The notes beneath the pieces were generated by a model, which was not told the origin of the DNA, ran no database searches, and worked only from the letters and a program-made list of their open reading frames with translations. Below, piece after piece: positions 7,996 through 16,342 of a stretch of 64,000 nucleotides of DNA. Numbering within the stretch: the stretch's first letter is position 1; each line of letters opens with the position of its first letter. Both the position numbers and the translations under genes were made by a program. The stretch comes from Niastella soli (GTDB lineage: Bacteria > Bacteroidota > Bacteroidia > Chitinophagales > Chitinophagaceae): NCBI RefSeq assembly GCF_017742245.1, contig NZ_JAGHKO010000001.1, forward strand, positions 959,061-1,023,060, read 5' to 3'.

Positions 7996-8319
7996 ATGAA
8001 TAAATATGAACGGCTTAAAACAGATCTGGAGGTAGCCGGAACCGGAAAATTAAAAGCGTTTGGCAACTCCATGTTGCCTATATTGAAAAATGGGAGTCTG
8101 TTGACTTTTGTAAAAGCGCCTGATTACAACATTGGCGATATTGTATTTTGTAAGGTAAAAGGCAGATACATCGATGCGCATAAAGTGGTGAAGAAAGATA
8201 CCAATAAAGGCTTTTTGATCGCCAATAATCATGGCTTTGAAAATGGCTGGACTAAAACCATTTATGGCAAAGTAACAGTAGCGGAATACCAGGGCAGGAC
8301 CATATATAAAATTGAATAA
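7996..8319 (+). CDS. Small soluble S24/S26-type peptidase-like protein
   Basis: The 107-residue protein matches the catalytic core of LexA/signal-peptidase-type serine proteases. FGNSMLPIL (22-30) carries the nucleophile motif SMxP with Ser25. GDIVFCK (47-53) is the conserved beta strand, and AHKVV (61-65) sits where signal peptidases of the Ser-His type have HRVV, so His62 may be the partner. Unlike signal peptidases it has no membrane helix, and unlike LexA it has no DNA-binding domain. It is first in a three-gene unit after the tRNA-like RNA and ends one base before the next start codon. Real proteolysis, or a role as a binding module, cannot be decided from sequence. Confidence 0.82.
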   Translation: MNKYERLKTDLEVAGTGKLKAFGNSMLPILKNGSLLTFVKAPDYNIGDIVFCKVKGRYIDAHKVVKKDTNKGFLIANNHGFENGWTKTIYGKVTVAEYQGRTIYKIE

Positions 8320-8320
8320 T

Positions 8321-9085
8321 ATGCAACAATTGATACTCGACAAACTGGCAACAGTAGAAAAAGAAAACGGGATCCGGATCCTGTATGCCTGTGAATCAGG
8401 CAGCCGGGGCTGGGAATTCCCTTCGCCGGACAGCGATTACGATGTGCGGTTCATATACGTGCGACCCTATAAATATTATCTGTCGGTAATGGATAGAGAT
8501 TACGATCTCAACTTTGATATTACCGGCGACCTGGATATGTATGGATGGGACGTTCGAAAGGTATTGCAATTGATGCGAAAGTCGAACACCACGCCTTTTG
8601 AATGGTTACAATCACCCATCATATACCGGCAGGAACCGGGTTTCAGGACTGACCTGTGGACGCTCAGCCAAGCCTTTTTTGGCCAGGTTTCCAACATTCA
8701 TCATTACCTTGGTATTGCCAGAGGCGCCATGGATACGATTGATAATGGCAACGAAATAAAGATCAAAAAACTGTTCTATGTGCTTCGTCCGCTGTTGGCC
8801 GCCAAATGGTGCCTTGAAAAACAAACCATTGCACCTATGACAATCGGGCCGTTGATGACATTGCTTCCCGACGCTATAAAAAAGCAGGTGAGTGAGCTGA
8901 TCTCGCTTAAAGCCAATGCGCCGGAAGGTTTTGTAATACCCATCAGCAATGAACTGAAGTCATATATCGACACTGAATATGCCCGCATCAGCGAAGCAAG
9001 TACTCATTTAAAACGAAATCAGTTTACCGCCGATGAACTGGATGCGTTTTTTGTAAACACGATCACCAGGTATGACCATCAATGA
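8321..9085 (+). CDS. Pol-beta superfamily nucleotidyltransferase (RlaP-like), copy A
   Basis: The 254-residue protein has the nucleotidyltransferase signature GSRGWEF...SDYDVR, with the Gly-Ser at 27-28 and metal-binding Asp39 and Asp41. A further acidic cluster, GDLDMYGWD (69-77), is a candidate for the third carboxylate. The pattern, with KSNTTPFEWLQSPI after it, fits the family annotated as RNA-repair or RNA-ligase-associated nucleotidyltransferases (Pfam PF10127 as I recall). Such enzymes add nucleotides to RNA or protein targets; the target here is unknown. The ATG at 8321 is preferred over a TTG at 8312 because it follows the upstream stop by one base. It overlaps the next gene by 14 bp, which suggests coupled translation. 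Confidence 0.88.
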   Translation: MQQLILDKLATVEKENGIRILYACESGSRGWEFPSPDSDYDVRFIYVRPYKYYLSVMDRDYDLNFDITGDLDMYGWDVRKVLQLMRKSNTTPFEWLQSPIIYRQEPGFRTDLWTLSQAFFGQVSNIHHYLGIARGAMDTIDNGNEIKIKKLFYVLRPLLAAKWCLEKQTIAPMTIGPLMTLLPDAIKKQVSELISLKANAPEGFVIPISNELKSYIDTEYARISEASTHLKRNQFTADELDAFFVNTITRYDHQ

Positions 9086-10130
9086 GATAAAAGAGAAAGG
9101 ACTGCTGCTTTTTGAATGCATCAGTGGCAGCAAAGCATATGGATTAAACACCGCTCAGTCCGACACAGACCTGAGGGGTGTTTACTATTTGCCCAAAGCA
9201 CAGTTTTATGGACTGGAATACATTCCTCAAATAAGTAATGAGACCAGCGATGAGGTATATTACGAGCTGGGGCGTTTTGTTGAATTACTGATCCGTAACA
9301 ACCCCAACATCCTGGAAGTACTGGCATCGCCTGAAGACTGTATCCTGTTTAATCATCCGATCATGAACAGGCTGTCTATGGAACTGTTCATGTCAAAACT
9401 GTGCAAGGAAACCTTTGCGGGTTATGCCCTTACTCAAATAAAAAAAGCAAGGGGTTACAAAAAGAAGATCGTAAACCCGGTTGCCCCGGTACGTAAGACG
9501 GTACTTGATTTTTGTTTCATCATGCAGGGGTATCAATCCATCCCCTTACAGGAATGGCTGACGAAGAACAATTATATACAGGAACATTGCGGGCTCACCA
9601 GCATCACCCACACAAAAGGACTGTACGCCCTGTTTTATGACGCCACCAACCAGCATCGGTACAGAGGCGTTATGAGCACAGACCTCGCTAATGAGGTTTC
9701 CCTGTCTTCTATCCCTAAAGGCGAAAAAGAAAGTGCTTATCTGTTTTTCAACCTGGAAAGCTATTCTTCTTACTGTAAGGAATACCGCGAGTACTGGGAA
9801 TGGGTAGAAAAGCGCAATGAGACCCGGTACCAGGATAATTCAGAACACGGTAAGGGATACGACGCCAAAAATATGATGCACACCATCAGGCTGCTACAGG
9901 TGGCGGAAGAAATATTAAGAGAAGGAAAACTGAACGTAAAACGAGCTAACCGGGAGGAACTGTTATCCATAAAAACAGGTCAGTTTCAATACGATGACCT
10001 GCTGGTAATGGCCGATTCGCTGATGCAACGCATTGAAACGGCTTATGAAAATAGCCCGTTACCAGCCATGCCTGATAAAGAAAAAATTGAAAGCATATTA
10101 GTACAAATGCGGGAGGAATTATACGGGTAA
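9072..10130 (+). CDS. Pol-beta superfamily nucleotidyltransferase (RlaP-like), copy B
   Basis: The 352-residue protein shows the motif GSKAYGLNTAQSDTDLRGVY, with Gly-Ser at 19-20 and Asp31/Asp33 as metal ligands. It then has a long helical C-terminal part containing the basic segment KKARGYKKKIVNP. It is the same family as copy A but clearly diverged, with an extra helical region of about 100 residues, so the two are probably not redundant. Overlap with copy A is 14 bp. Together with the peptidase-like protein and the tRNA-like RNA it forms the plus-strand unit opposite the WYL regulator. An RNA end-modifying or repair role fits the family and neighbours, but is inferred. Confidence 0.88.
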   Translation: MTINEIKEKGLLLFECISGSKAYGLNTAQSDTDLRGVYYLPKAQFYGLEYIPQISNETSDEVYYELGRFVELLIRNNPNILEVLASPEDCILFNHPIMNRLSMELFMSKLCKETFAGYALTQIKKARGYKKKIVNPVAPVRKTVLDFCFIMQGYQSIPLQEWLTKNNYIQEHCGLTSITHTKGLYALFYDATNQHRYRGVMSTDLANEVSLSSIPKGEKESAYLFFNLESYSSYCKEYREYWEWVEKRNETRYQDNSEHGKGYDAKNMMHTIRLLQVAEEILREGKLNVKRANREELLSIKTGQFQYDDLLVMADSLMQRIETAYENSPLPAMPDKEKIESILVQMREELYG

Positions 10131-10238
10131 TCATGTAGCAATCATCCAAGGGATCTTTATACTTGATAACTATCTATTAAAACTATCCGCATTTCTACTA
10201 CACATAAGAGTTATTTCTACAAAAAATAGGTTACTTTC

Positions 10239-10952
10239 ATGCGGTTCCTGGAATTAAGTAAGATCAATAACCGCATGAGAAAGTTTTTAAAATACACAGG
10301 GTATACACTTTTATCCCTTATCCTGCTCCTTCTCCTGTATTTGGGTAGCGCCTGGGTGCTATCGCATTTAACGGTAAAAGCGGAGGCCAATACTGCCTAC
10401 CAGGTCCCTATCTACGTTAAAACAAGCGCTGTTCATACTGATCTCATCCTTCCTGTTAAAACAGAACTGAAAGACTGGAGTCAAAGCATTCTGTATACGA
10501 ATACCCGCACTGGTGATACCGCATTCAATTTTATTGCTTTTGGCTGGGGCGATAAAGGCTTTTACCTGGAAACGCCTACCTGGTCCGATCTGAAAGCAAG
10601 TACTGCCTTTAAAGCAGCCTTTTGGCTTAGCAGTTCTGCCGTACATACCAACTATCTTAGAAAAGTAAAGGAAAGCAAGACCTGTGTAAAAGTGGAACTC
10701 TCCAATGAACAATACCAACGACTAATAACCTTCATTCAAAAAAGCCTGCAAACAACTGTTACCGGTCAACCCATTGCTATATCAAGCGCCAAATCTTATG
10801 GCGATCATGATGCTTTTTACGAAGCAACTGGCAAATACAGTTTATTTCACACCTGTAATACCTGGGCTAACAATGCATTAAAATCCTGTGGCCAAAAGGC
10901 CTGCTGGTGGACGCCCTTCTCAAACGGGATTGAATACCAATATGAAAAATAG
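10239..10952 (+). CDS. DUF2459/TIGR02117 membrane-anchored protein
   Basis: A single N-terminal membrane helix (about 19-41 of 237) is followed by the conserved blocks of this family: VHTDLILP, FGWGDKGFYLETPTW, SSAVHTNYL and HTCNTWANNAL. Conserved His and Cys residues and the order of blocks suggest a papain-like or related hydrolase fold, but no activity is known to me. The ATG at 10275 (MRKFLKYTG) gives a tighter anchor and is an equally good start. The gene stands alone between the nucleotidyltransferase unit and the convergent SGNH esterase, only 5 bp from the latter's stop. Confidence 0.85.
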   Translation: MRFLELSKINNRMRKFLKYTGYTLLSLILLLLLYLGSAWVLSHLTVKAEANTAYQVPIYVKTSAVHTDLILPVKTELKDWSQSILYTNTRTGDTAFNFIAFGWGDKGFYLETPTWSDLKASTAFKAAFWLSSSAVHTNYLRKVKESKTCVKVELSNEQYQRLITFIQKSLQTTVTGQPIAISSAKSYGDHDAFYEATGKYSLFHTCNTWANNALKSCGQKACWWTPFSNGIEYQYEK

Positions 10953-10957
10953 TTATT

Positions 10958-12043
10958 CTATTGTTTCTTTTCAGCTAACGCCTTCTTTATCACCGGCCAT
11001 ACTGCATTGGCTATCCGCGTAAATCCCAGGTCAGTTAAGTGTATGCCATCGATGGTGGCTTCATGGTCATCGCCTATGAGCTTATCCGATTCCAGGTAAT
11101 AGAGGTTCTTAACACCTTCTTTTTTCAATCGCTCATAGGTTTTCCTGATCTCCTCGTTTTGTCTTTTCACTGTGCTGCCCACCTGCTGGTCCCATAACCC
11201 ATTTTGCCTGAAGATCGTTTCAACCAATACAATGGGAATGGAGGGCTGCTTTTCGTGCAGGTATTTAATAAAGGGATATGACCTTTCCGTGATCTGTTCT
11301 GGAGAAGGATTGGGAATACAATCCAGCACATAACAATCTGCAGGTACGGTAGCCAGGTATTTGGCCAGTTCTATTTCCATCTTGGCGCTGCCGCTAAAAC
11401 CCAGGTTAATAAAATCGTATCCCGTTTGTCGTTGCAATATGGCGGGGTAGGCCATGCCTGCCCTGCTGGCTGAGGCACCCTGCACCACACTTGATCCATA
11501 CACTACAATTCGTTTTGCAGTGTTGATGGCAGGGCGGACGGGTTTGTTGATCGTTGCATTTTTTTGAACACCGATCTGCAATTCGCTCACCCCATTGTAC
11601 AAGGGCAGGTACAGCATAAACTGTTTCATAGTGCTGTCCATATTCTGTACAACCACCTGGGTTTGATTAATGCCTGGCACTACCCGTCCTATACTTACAA
11701 ACTGCCATTTACCGGCTTTAAAACAATACAGATCGAGACCGCTGTGCGCATCGGGTGTCATGTTGTGGAGATATACTTCTTTCGGCAGGCTCCATTTAGC
11801 ACGTATAATGCGGCTATTGGTCTCAAACAAAATGGCAATGCCCGCACTTTGCTTCGCCAGGCCCTTCACGGCTTGTGGCATGTCTTTCGCCTCTGTACTA
11901 TCAATGCGTTGATAAATAGAATCGGTTGTTTTGGCTTTACCAACCATCATCAACGTAGCTGCATCTACATACTGAATACTGTCCTGCGAATACGATACAC
12001 GGGCTGTCAGTAGCAGTATTGTTACTATGATCATTCTGTACAT
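10958..12043 (-). CDS. Secreted SGNH/GDSL esterase
   Basis: The 361-residue protein has a signal peptide (1-19). An N-terminal jelly-roll with the GxDLY-type motif SGLDLYCFKAGKW (101-113) comes first. Then follow the SGNH blocks: YGSSVVQG (182-189, nucleophile Ser184 or 185), NLGFSGSAKM (213-222), DCIPN (241-245, block III Asn) and DGIHLTDLGF (332-341, Asp332 and His335). The pair of domains is typical of Bacteroidota carbohydrate O-acyl esterases. It is the last gene of a tight minus-strand operon behind SusC/SusD (12 bp after the DUF218 gene) and probably removes acyl groups from the imported glycan. Confidence 0.92.
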   Translation of the reverse strand: MYRMIIVTILLLTARVSYSQDSIQYVDAATLMMVGKAKTTDSIYQRIDSTEAKDMPQAVKGLAKQSAGIAILFETNSRIIRAKWSLPKEVYLHNMTPDAHSGLDLYCFKAGKWQFVSIGRVVPGINQTQVVVQNMDSTMKQFMLYLPLYNGVSELQIGVQKNATINKPVRPAINTAKRIVVYGSSVVQGASASRAGMAYPAILQRQTGYDFINLGFSGSAKMEIELAKYLATVPADCYVLDCIPNPSPEQITERSYPFIKYLHEKQPSIPIVLVETIFRQNGLWDQQVGSTVKRQNEEIRKTYERLKKEGVKNLYYLESDKLIGDDHEATIDGIHLTDLGFTRIANAVWPVIKKALAEKKQ

Positions 12044-12055
12044 CTGAACTTTTAT

Positions 12056-13408
12056 TTATGGGTCCAATGGGTCCATTGAATTAATGTGTCTTGAGTCCTG
12101 GGAAGGTAGGTATTCTGTTTCAGTGGGGCTAATCTTCCTTATTGTACTGAACGGTGCATACCCCAGCTCCTTTATGGCTTTGTCTTTCATGGCCCCATTT
12201 ATATAGGCTGTTTGCGCGGGATCGCTCACGATCAGCACTGGCTTTTGGGTCGGGAAATTGTATTTATAAAGCAGCCGATTGGTATTACGCAGATTGGTAG
12301 TTGTATGACGGGCATTTGGTTCAATAATAATAGCAGGCTCCGGAATATGCCATTTATTGATCAGGTATTTCTTCATTTCAATGGCTTCACAATAGGGTGT
12401 TTTGTTTGGATGTACATGGCCGCCCGATACAACAATAAAAGGGGCGCGTCTGGTGTAGTAACGTACCGCCGCGCTATCGCATCTTCTGGCGCTCCCTGAG
12501 TCCAGGCTGATATCTGGTCTTTCAGGACCAAGCCCCGGTACCAGGATCACACTATTGGGAAATAAATCCCAATTTATATTACGCACACTTTGAACAATAG
12601 TATTGTATGATCTTCCCATTAGCCCATTATACCGCATGGCTTCATCGCGTCCATTCAGTCGCAGGATTTCAATTGCCAGCTTTACAGGTATTCGGTAAAA
12701 AAGAAGGGTCCTGTATTTAAAGCTGCTGATCTTCGTTACAATAGCCTTAACACTGTCAGCAAATACAGGGTCATCCTTTACAAAGCTGATCGCATCTATC
12801 TTTGGATAAAGGGGTTCGTTCCCTTCAATATATGTTTGCAGGATATAATTTATCCCAAGCGCATCGGCCTCCCAGGCTTTGCGAATAAAACCGGAATCGG
12901 CTTCATTATTAAAAAGGTGGTATTTCCCTATTTTTTTAAGCCCCTGAACCATTGATTTAAACTGGGGATGTTTTGTTGTCAAATTCACCAGCTCATCTCC
13001 GATGGCCATGATCTCAAAACTGGTAAATTTTAACGAGTTGCTATAACAGGCGGCCGTACGGCATCCTTTTACACTTTCTTTAGCATCCTGTTTTAACCGG
13101 GCCTTTGTTTCTCTAAAGAGCCGCGGTTCATATTGTAAATTGTTCAGAGACGACCCCAGCATGCCAAGCAAGGAAAAATCATTTAATAATAGTTGCATCT
13201 CCTGGTTGGAGAATTCCGGTTCATCCTGGCCACTATTATAAAATACCATCCCTTTTTCCCTTGAAAAACTTTGTGCATCAGTAGTGCCTTGCTTCAATAA
13301 CTGTTCATTAATACTGGCAGCATCCTGGTTGGGATTATTCTGCCCATGTATGGTATTGATGCAAAGAATAAGACAGAAACAAAAAAGGGTAACGGCAAGG
13401 TATTTCAT
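12056..13408 (-). CDS. Exported DUF218 (YdcF-like) protein
   Basis: The 450-residue protein has a signal peptide (1-22, ending IHG). A helical region of about 230 residues is followed by the DUF218 domain (about 270-430): VILVPGLGPERPD, IVVSGGHVHPNKTPYCEA, IIIEPNARHTTTNLRNTNRL and VLIVSDPAQTAYI. This fold occurs in YdcF, SanA and ElyC proteins, which act in envelope or polysaccharide metabolism through unknown chemistry. The Arg/His-rich conserved loops would suit an anionic or nucleotide-like ligand. It lies 5 bp after the EEP gene and 12 bp before the SGNH esterase. Confidence 0.88.
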   Translation of the reverse strand: MKYLAVTLFCFCLILCINTIHGQNNPNQDAASINEQLLKQGTTDAQSFSREKGMVFYNSGQDEPEFSNQEMQLLLNDFSLLGMLGSSLNNLQYEPRLFRETKARLKQDAKESVKGCRTAACYSNSLKFTSFEIMAIGDELVNLTTKHPQFKSMVQGLKKIGKYHLFNNEADSGFIRKAWEADALGINYILQTYIEGNEPLYPKIDAISFVKDDPVFADSVKAIVTKISSFKYRTLLFYRIPVKLAIEILRLNGRDEAMRYNGLMGRSYNTIVQSVRNINWDLFPNSVILVPGLGPERPDISLDSGSARRCDSAAVRYYTRRAPFIVVSGGHVHPNKTPYCEAIEMKKYLINKWHIPEPAIIIEPNARHTTTNLRNTNRLLYKYNFPTQKPVLIVSDPAQTAYINGAMKDKAIKELGYAPFSTIRKISPTETEYLPSQDSRHINSMDPLDP

Positions 13409-13413
13409 CGTAT

Positions 13414-14283
13414 TTATTTCAAATCAAGTAATACCGGGTAGTGGTCTGAGTAAATATCGGTAAAATCATCTACCAACACCTTTGCGGCTGCAATTTTTTT
13501 CACCAGACCCTTGCTAACAAAAACAAAATCAATTCTCGATGTCACGTCGGTACCCGTCTTTGGTTCAAATCGTTTGGGATGTACCGTTTTTACAAATGCC
13601 TTCGTTGTTACTTTCAACGCATCGGTGAACCCGTTTGCCACTACCTTCTCAATCACCGTATAATCTAACTGGTCATTGGCCAGTTTTTGAATGGGCGCAT
13701 ACTTCCTTTCATATGCTTTATAATTTTCTACCATACGCCCATCCCTATAGTTAGCAGAATCGGCCGGCGATACGGTATTGAAATCGCCCATGATAACCCA
13801 TTGCTGTTTGGCCGGCTGGGCATAAATGTGAGCAAGCAGCAGATCAACTTCCTCCGCACGCTTCCGGTAATCAAAAGGGGTGAAGTGCAATGATACTATA
13901 TTAAAGTCTTTTATGCGGGCTGCAATAAATCCCCGGTCCATATTTTCACAAACCTTTTGCACGTTTACGATGGGGTATTTCGAGGTGAGGGCTACAGGAT
14001 ATTTCTCTCCTTCAATCAACAATACAGCATAGGGGTGCCCATATGATTGCGCCAGTTTTTCCAGGGAGGCCTGGGTAAACCCCGTTACTTCCTGCAAGGC
14101 CAGTATATCGGGGTCCATGCGCTTCAACCAGTTAACAAAATTGGGTTTGTCGGCCGAAGTATCCAGTTTCATTCCTTCCAGTATATTGTAGGTTATAAAC
14201 CGCAATCGACTGTTTTGGGCAAAATTAGGATACCCGGCAAACAAAAGAATAACAACAAGGATATTGGAAATCGCAATGCGCAT
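13414..14283 (-). CDS. Exported endonuclease/exonuclease/phosphatase (EEP) family protein
   Basis: The 289-residue protein has a signal peptide (1-22, ending NFA). All EEP metal and catalytic blocks are present: TYNILEG, ILALQEV (metal-binding Glu), SLHF, MGDFNT (catalytic Asp/Asn), RIDFVFVS and SDHYPV (general-base Asp-His pair). This superfamily hydrolyses phosphodiesters and phosphomonoesters of nucleic acids, inositol phosphates and sphingomyelin. Export and a position 4 bp after the phosphodiester glycosidase and 5 bp before the DUF218 gene point to work on a phosphorylated glycan rather than on DNA; that is inference. Confidence 0.92.
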   Translation of the reverse strand: MRIAISNILVVILLFAGYPNFAQNSRLRFITYNILEGMKLDTSADKPNFVNWLKRMDPDILALQEVTGFTQASLEKLAQSYGHPYAVLLIEGEKYPVALTSKYPIVNVQKVCENMDRGFIAARIKDFNIVSLHFTPFDYRKRAEEVDLLLAHIYAQPAKQQWVIMGDFNTVSPADSANYRDGRMVENYKAYERKYAPIQKLANDQLDYTVIEKVVANGFTDALKVTTKAFVKTVHPKRFEPKTGTDVTSRIDFVFVSKGLVKKIAAAKVLVDDFTDIYSDHYPVLLDLK

Positions 14284-14287
14284 ACAA

Positions 14288-16306
14288 CTATTTTATTACT
14301 ATTTTAAATGCTTCATTGATCTGTCCGGAGGTAACATACATAAAGTACAAGCCTGCAGGCAAATGCGACAGATTGATGGGTTGTGAACCACCGGTGTATT
14401 TTTTATCCAGCAGCTTTCTACCAAAACGGTCTAACACCTGCAAGTCAAAAGAGGTGACAGCATACTGTTTAAAGTCGATATTAAAAATACCATTGCCCGG
14501 ATTGGGATATACTGTTACATGGTCATTTATAGCTGGCCGGGTGGCTGGCTTTACTTCAACTATTTCTTTTGCAGTGTCAGCAACCAGGCGCACGCCCGTT
14601 CCGGCGGTGCCATTTGGGTCAACCATAATATCATCAACAAAAATAAACCAGGTGGTGGCCGTATTGGGTTGCGTAAACTCAATGGCATCTAACCGCACTC
14701 CTGCGCTTTCAAGCTGGCCATTGCCTGTATCGGCCGTAGTACCATTCAGGTTGGCCAGGTTCCAGGTGTATTTATGCCAGTTGCCATCATTATTGATCGT
14801 GAGCTGGGGCGATAATTCTGTTCCATCATTATCATCGAGCCAAAGCCTTACTTTGGCGCCAGTGTTGGCAGTAGAAGTTTTCAAATAAAAACTAAAGGTG
14901 CCGGTATTGGCGAAATAGCGGTTGTTCTGGATCTGGCCGCTGCCCGATAACACCCTTGCCTTCCAGGCGGTGGTCACTGTTGAATCGTCATATAGTTTTA
15001 CTATCAGGGAATGAAAGCCGCTGTGACAGGTGATGGCATTAGTTACCACAGAGAATGTTGATACGCCAACAGTGGTAGGGCTATAGGTTGGATTGCGGTT
15101 AAAATGGCCTACACCGTTCTCAAAATCATCCAGGGTAATGCTGGAAAGATAGGCTAACAGCGCGCTGGGAATGGCCCTTGGCGGATTATCGGATGGATCA
15201 TTTCTCAATTCCGCCAGATTGCCCACCATCGTAGAGGAACCACCGCCATCGAGGTTTAGTGCCTGGAAACAGCCGAGATACATCATTAACGAGGCCATTT
15301 CTACCAGGGTCATACCTTCACTCACCCCTTCTTCCCTTCCATCCACTACTACAAAATATATTTTATCCTTTGTCTGGTTGTGACCGATAGCAGTTCTGGG
15401 TTCCGGAAGATCCCACGACGCACCACCCTCATCCTTCACACTGCTATCAGCGAAATTGGCGCCATTTTTAATCAGCCTCGTCCAACCACCGGTTAACTGT
15501 TTAATATTCGTAAGGCCCATTGAGTCTGCGATCACTTTCAGGTTCAGCGTAATTATATCATTCACATTAATACCGTCGAGAAAAGTTTTGGCTGTTCCCA
15601 GCCCATACAATACCGCCTCACCCGAATCGAGCGCCATATTACCTGAACTTGATTTGGCCAGCACTTTACAGGAGATGGTGGCATTGGCCTTCCAGTCGCC
15701 ATTACCATTTACCGGCACAATACGTACTTCGGTACCGCCCGCAGCAGTACCCGTTGTGGTGCCCTTAAACCGGTTGTACATAATCAACTGATCGGTTCCA
15801 CCATACCTGTTAATGTGATTGATGACCCGGTTGGTACTGCCTGCTGTTACACTATATGCCCCCTCAAGCTTTGTGATAAATGGCACCCTGTTCTCCGTAA
15901 TGCCGAATACGGTTCGGTTAAGCGTGGTGTCCCATAATATTTCGCCATCGCCGATCATCATGTGGCGCGGATTGTATAACGGGGCCGGTCCCTGACTGGT
16001 AAAGAAATCGCAATTGATGCCGGCGGTTACATCATGCCCGCGGAAAATATCATGATCGGCAAACATGGTCTGAACAGTCTCTTTGGGGCCGTTGATAACG
16101 CCACCCGATTTCACCGCCTGCAAATTAATGGTCGATTCGTTCAGGTCAATTTCCATTACATGTATTTGCCTTATCGGCGAATTCGTGTGATAATGTTTGT
16201 AGAAAACGCCGGGTGACATCCGTCGCGTGGAATCAAGTGTGTATTGCGCCCAGGTTGTGGAGCAAATGGCAAGACATAGCATGCCCATTACGAAGTTTTT
16301 CTTCAT
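14288..16306 (-). CDS. Phosphodiester glycosidase (NAGPA-like) with carbohydrate-binding and T9SS domains
   Basis: Of 672 residues, 1-20 are a signal peptide. Residues about 75-385 are the NAGPA-like domain (TAGINCDFFTSQG, GGWTRLIKNG, RTAIGHNQTKDKIYFVVVDG, ALNLDGGGSSTM), which in the family cleaves the sugar-phosphate bond of phosphodiester-linked GlcNAc. Residues about 390-580 look like a jelly-roll binding module ending in WFIFVDDIMVD. Residues about 598-672 are a type A type IX sorting domain (VYPNPGNGIFNI, GLYFMYV, FKIVIK), so the protein goes to the cell surface. It lies 36 bp after susD in the same operon. Confidence 0.93.
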   Translation of the reverse strand: MKKNFVMGMLCLAICSTTWAQYTLDSTRRMSPGVFYKHYHTNSPIRQIHVMEIDLNESTINLQAVKSGGVINGPKETVQTMFADHDIFRGHDVTAGINCDFFTSQGPAPLYNPRHMMIGDGEILWDTTLNRTVFGITENRVPFITKLEGAYSVTAGSTNRVINHINRYGGTDQLIMYNRFKGTTTGTAAGGTEVRIVPVNGNGDWKANATISCKVLAKSSSGNMALDSGEAVLYGLGTAKTFLDGINVNDIITLNLKVIADSMGLTNIKQLTGGWTRLIKNGANFADSSVKDEGGASWDLPEPRTAIGHNQTKDKIYFVVVDGREEGVSEGMTLVEMASLMMYLGCFQALNLDGGGSSTMVGNLAELRNDPSDNPPRAIPSALLAYLSSITLDDFENGVGHFNRNPTYSPTTVGVSTFSVVTNAITCHSGFHSLIVKLYDDSTVTTAWKARVLSGSGQIQNNRYFANTGTFSFYLKTSTANTGAKVRLWLDDNDGTELSPQLTINNDGNWHKYTWNLANLNGTTADTGNGQLESAGVRLDAIEFTQPNTATTWFIFVDDIMVDPNGTAGTGVRLVADTAKEIVEVKPATRPAINDHVTVYPNPGNGIFNIDFKQYAVTSFDLQVLDRFGRKLLDKKYTGGSQPINLSHLPAGLYFMYVTSGQINEAFKIVIK

Positions 16307-16342
16307 TTTATAAGGTTAATGAGTCAGGAATAAAATGTCAGA

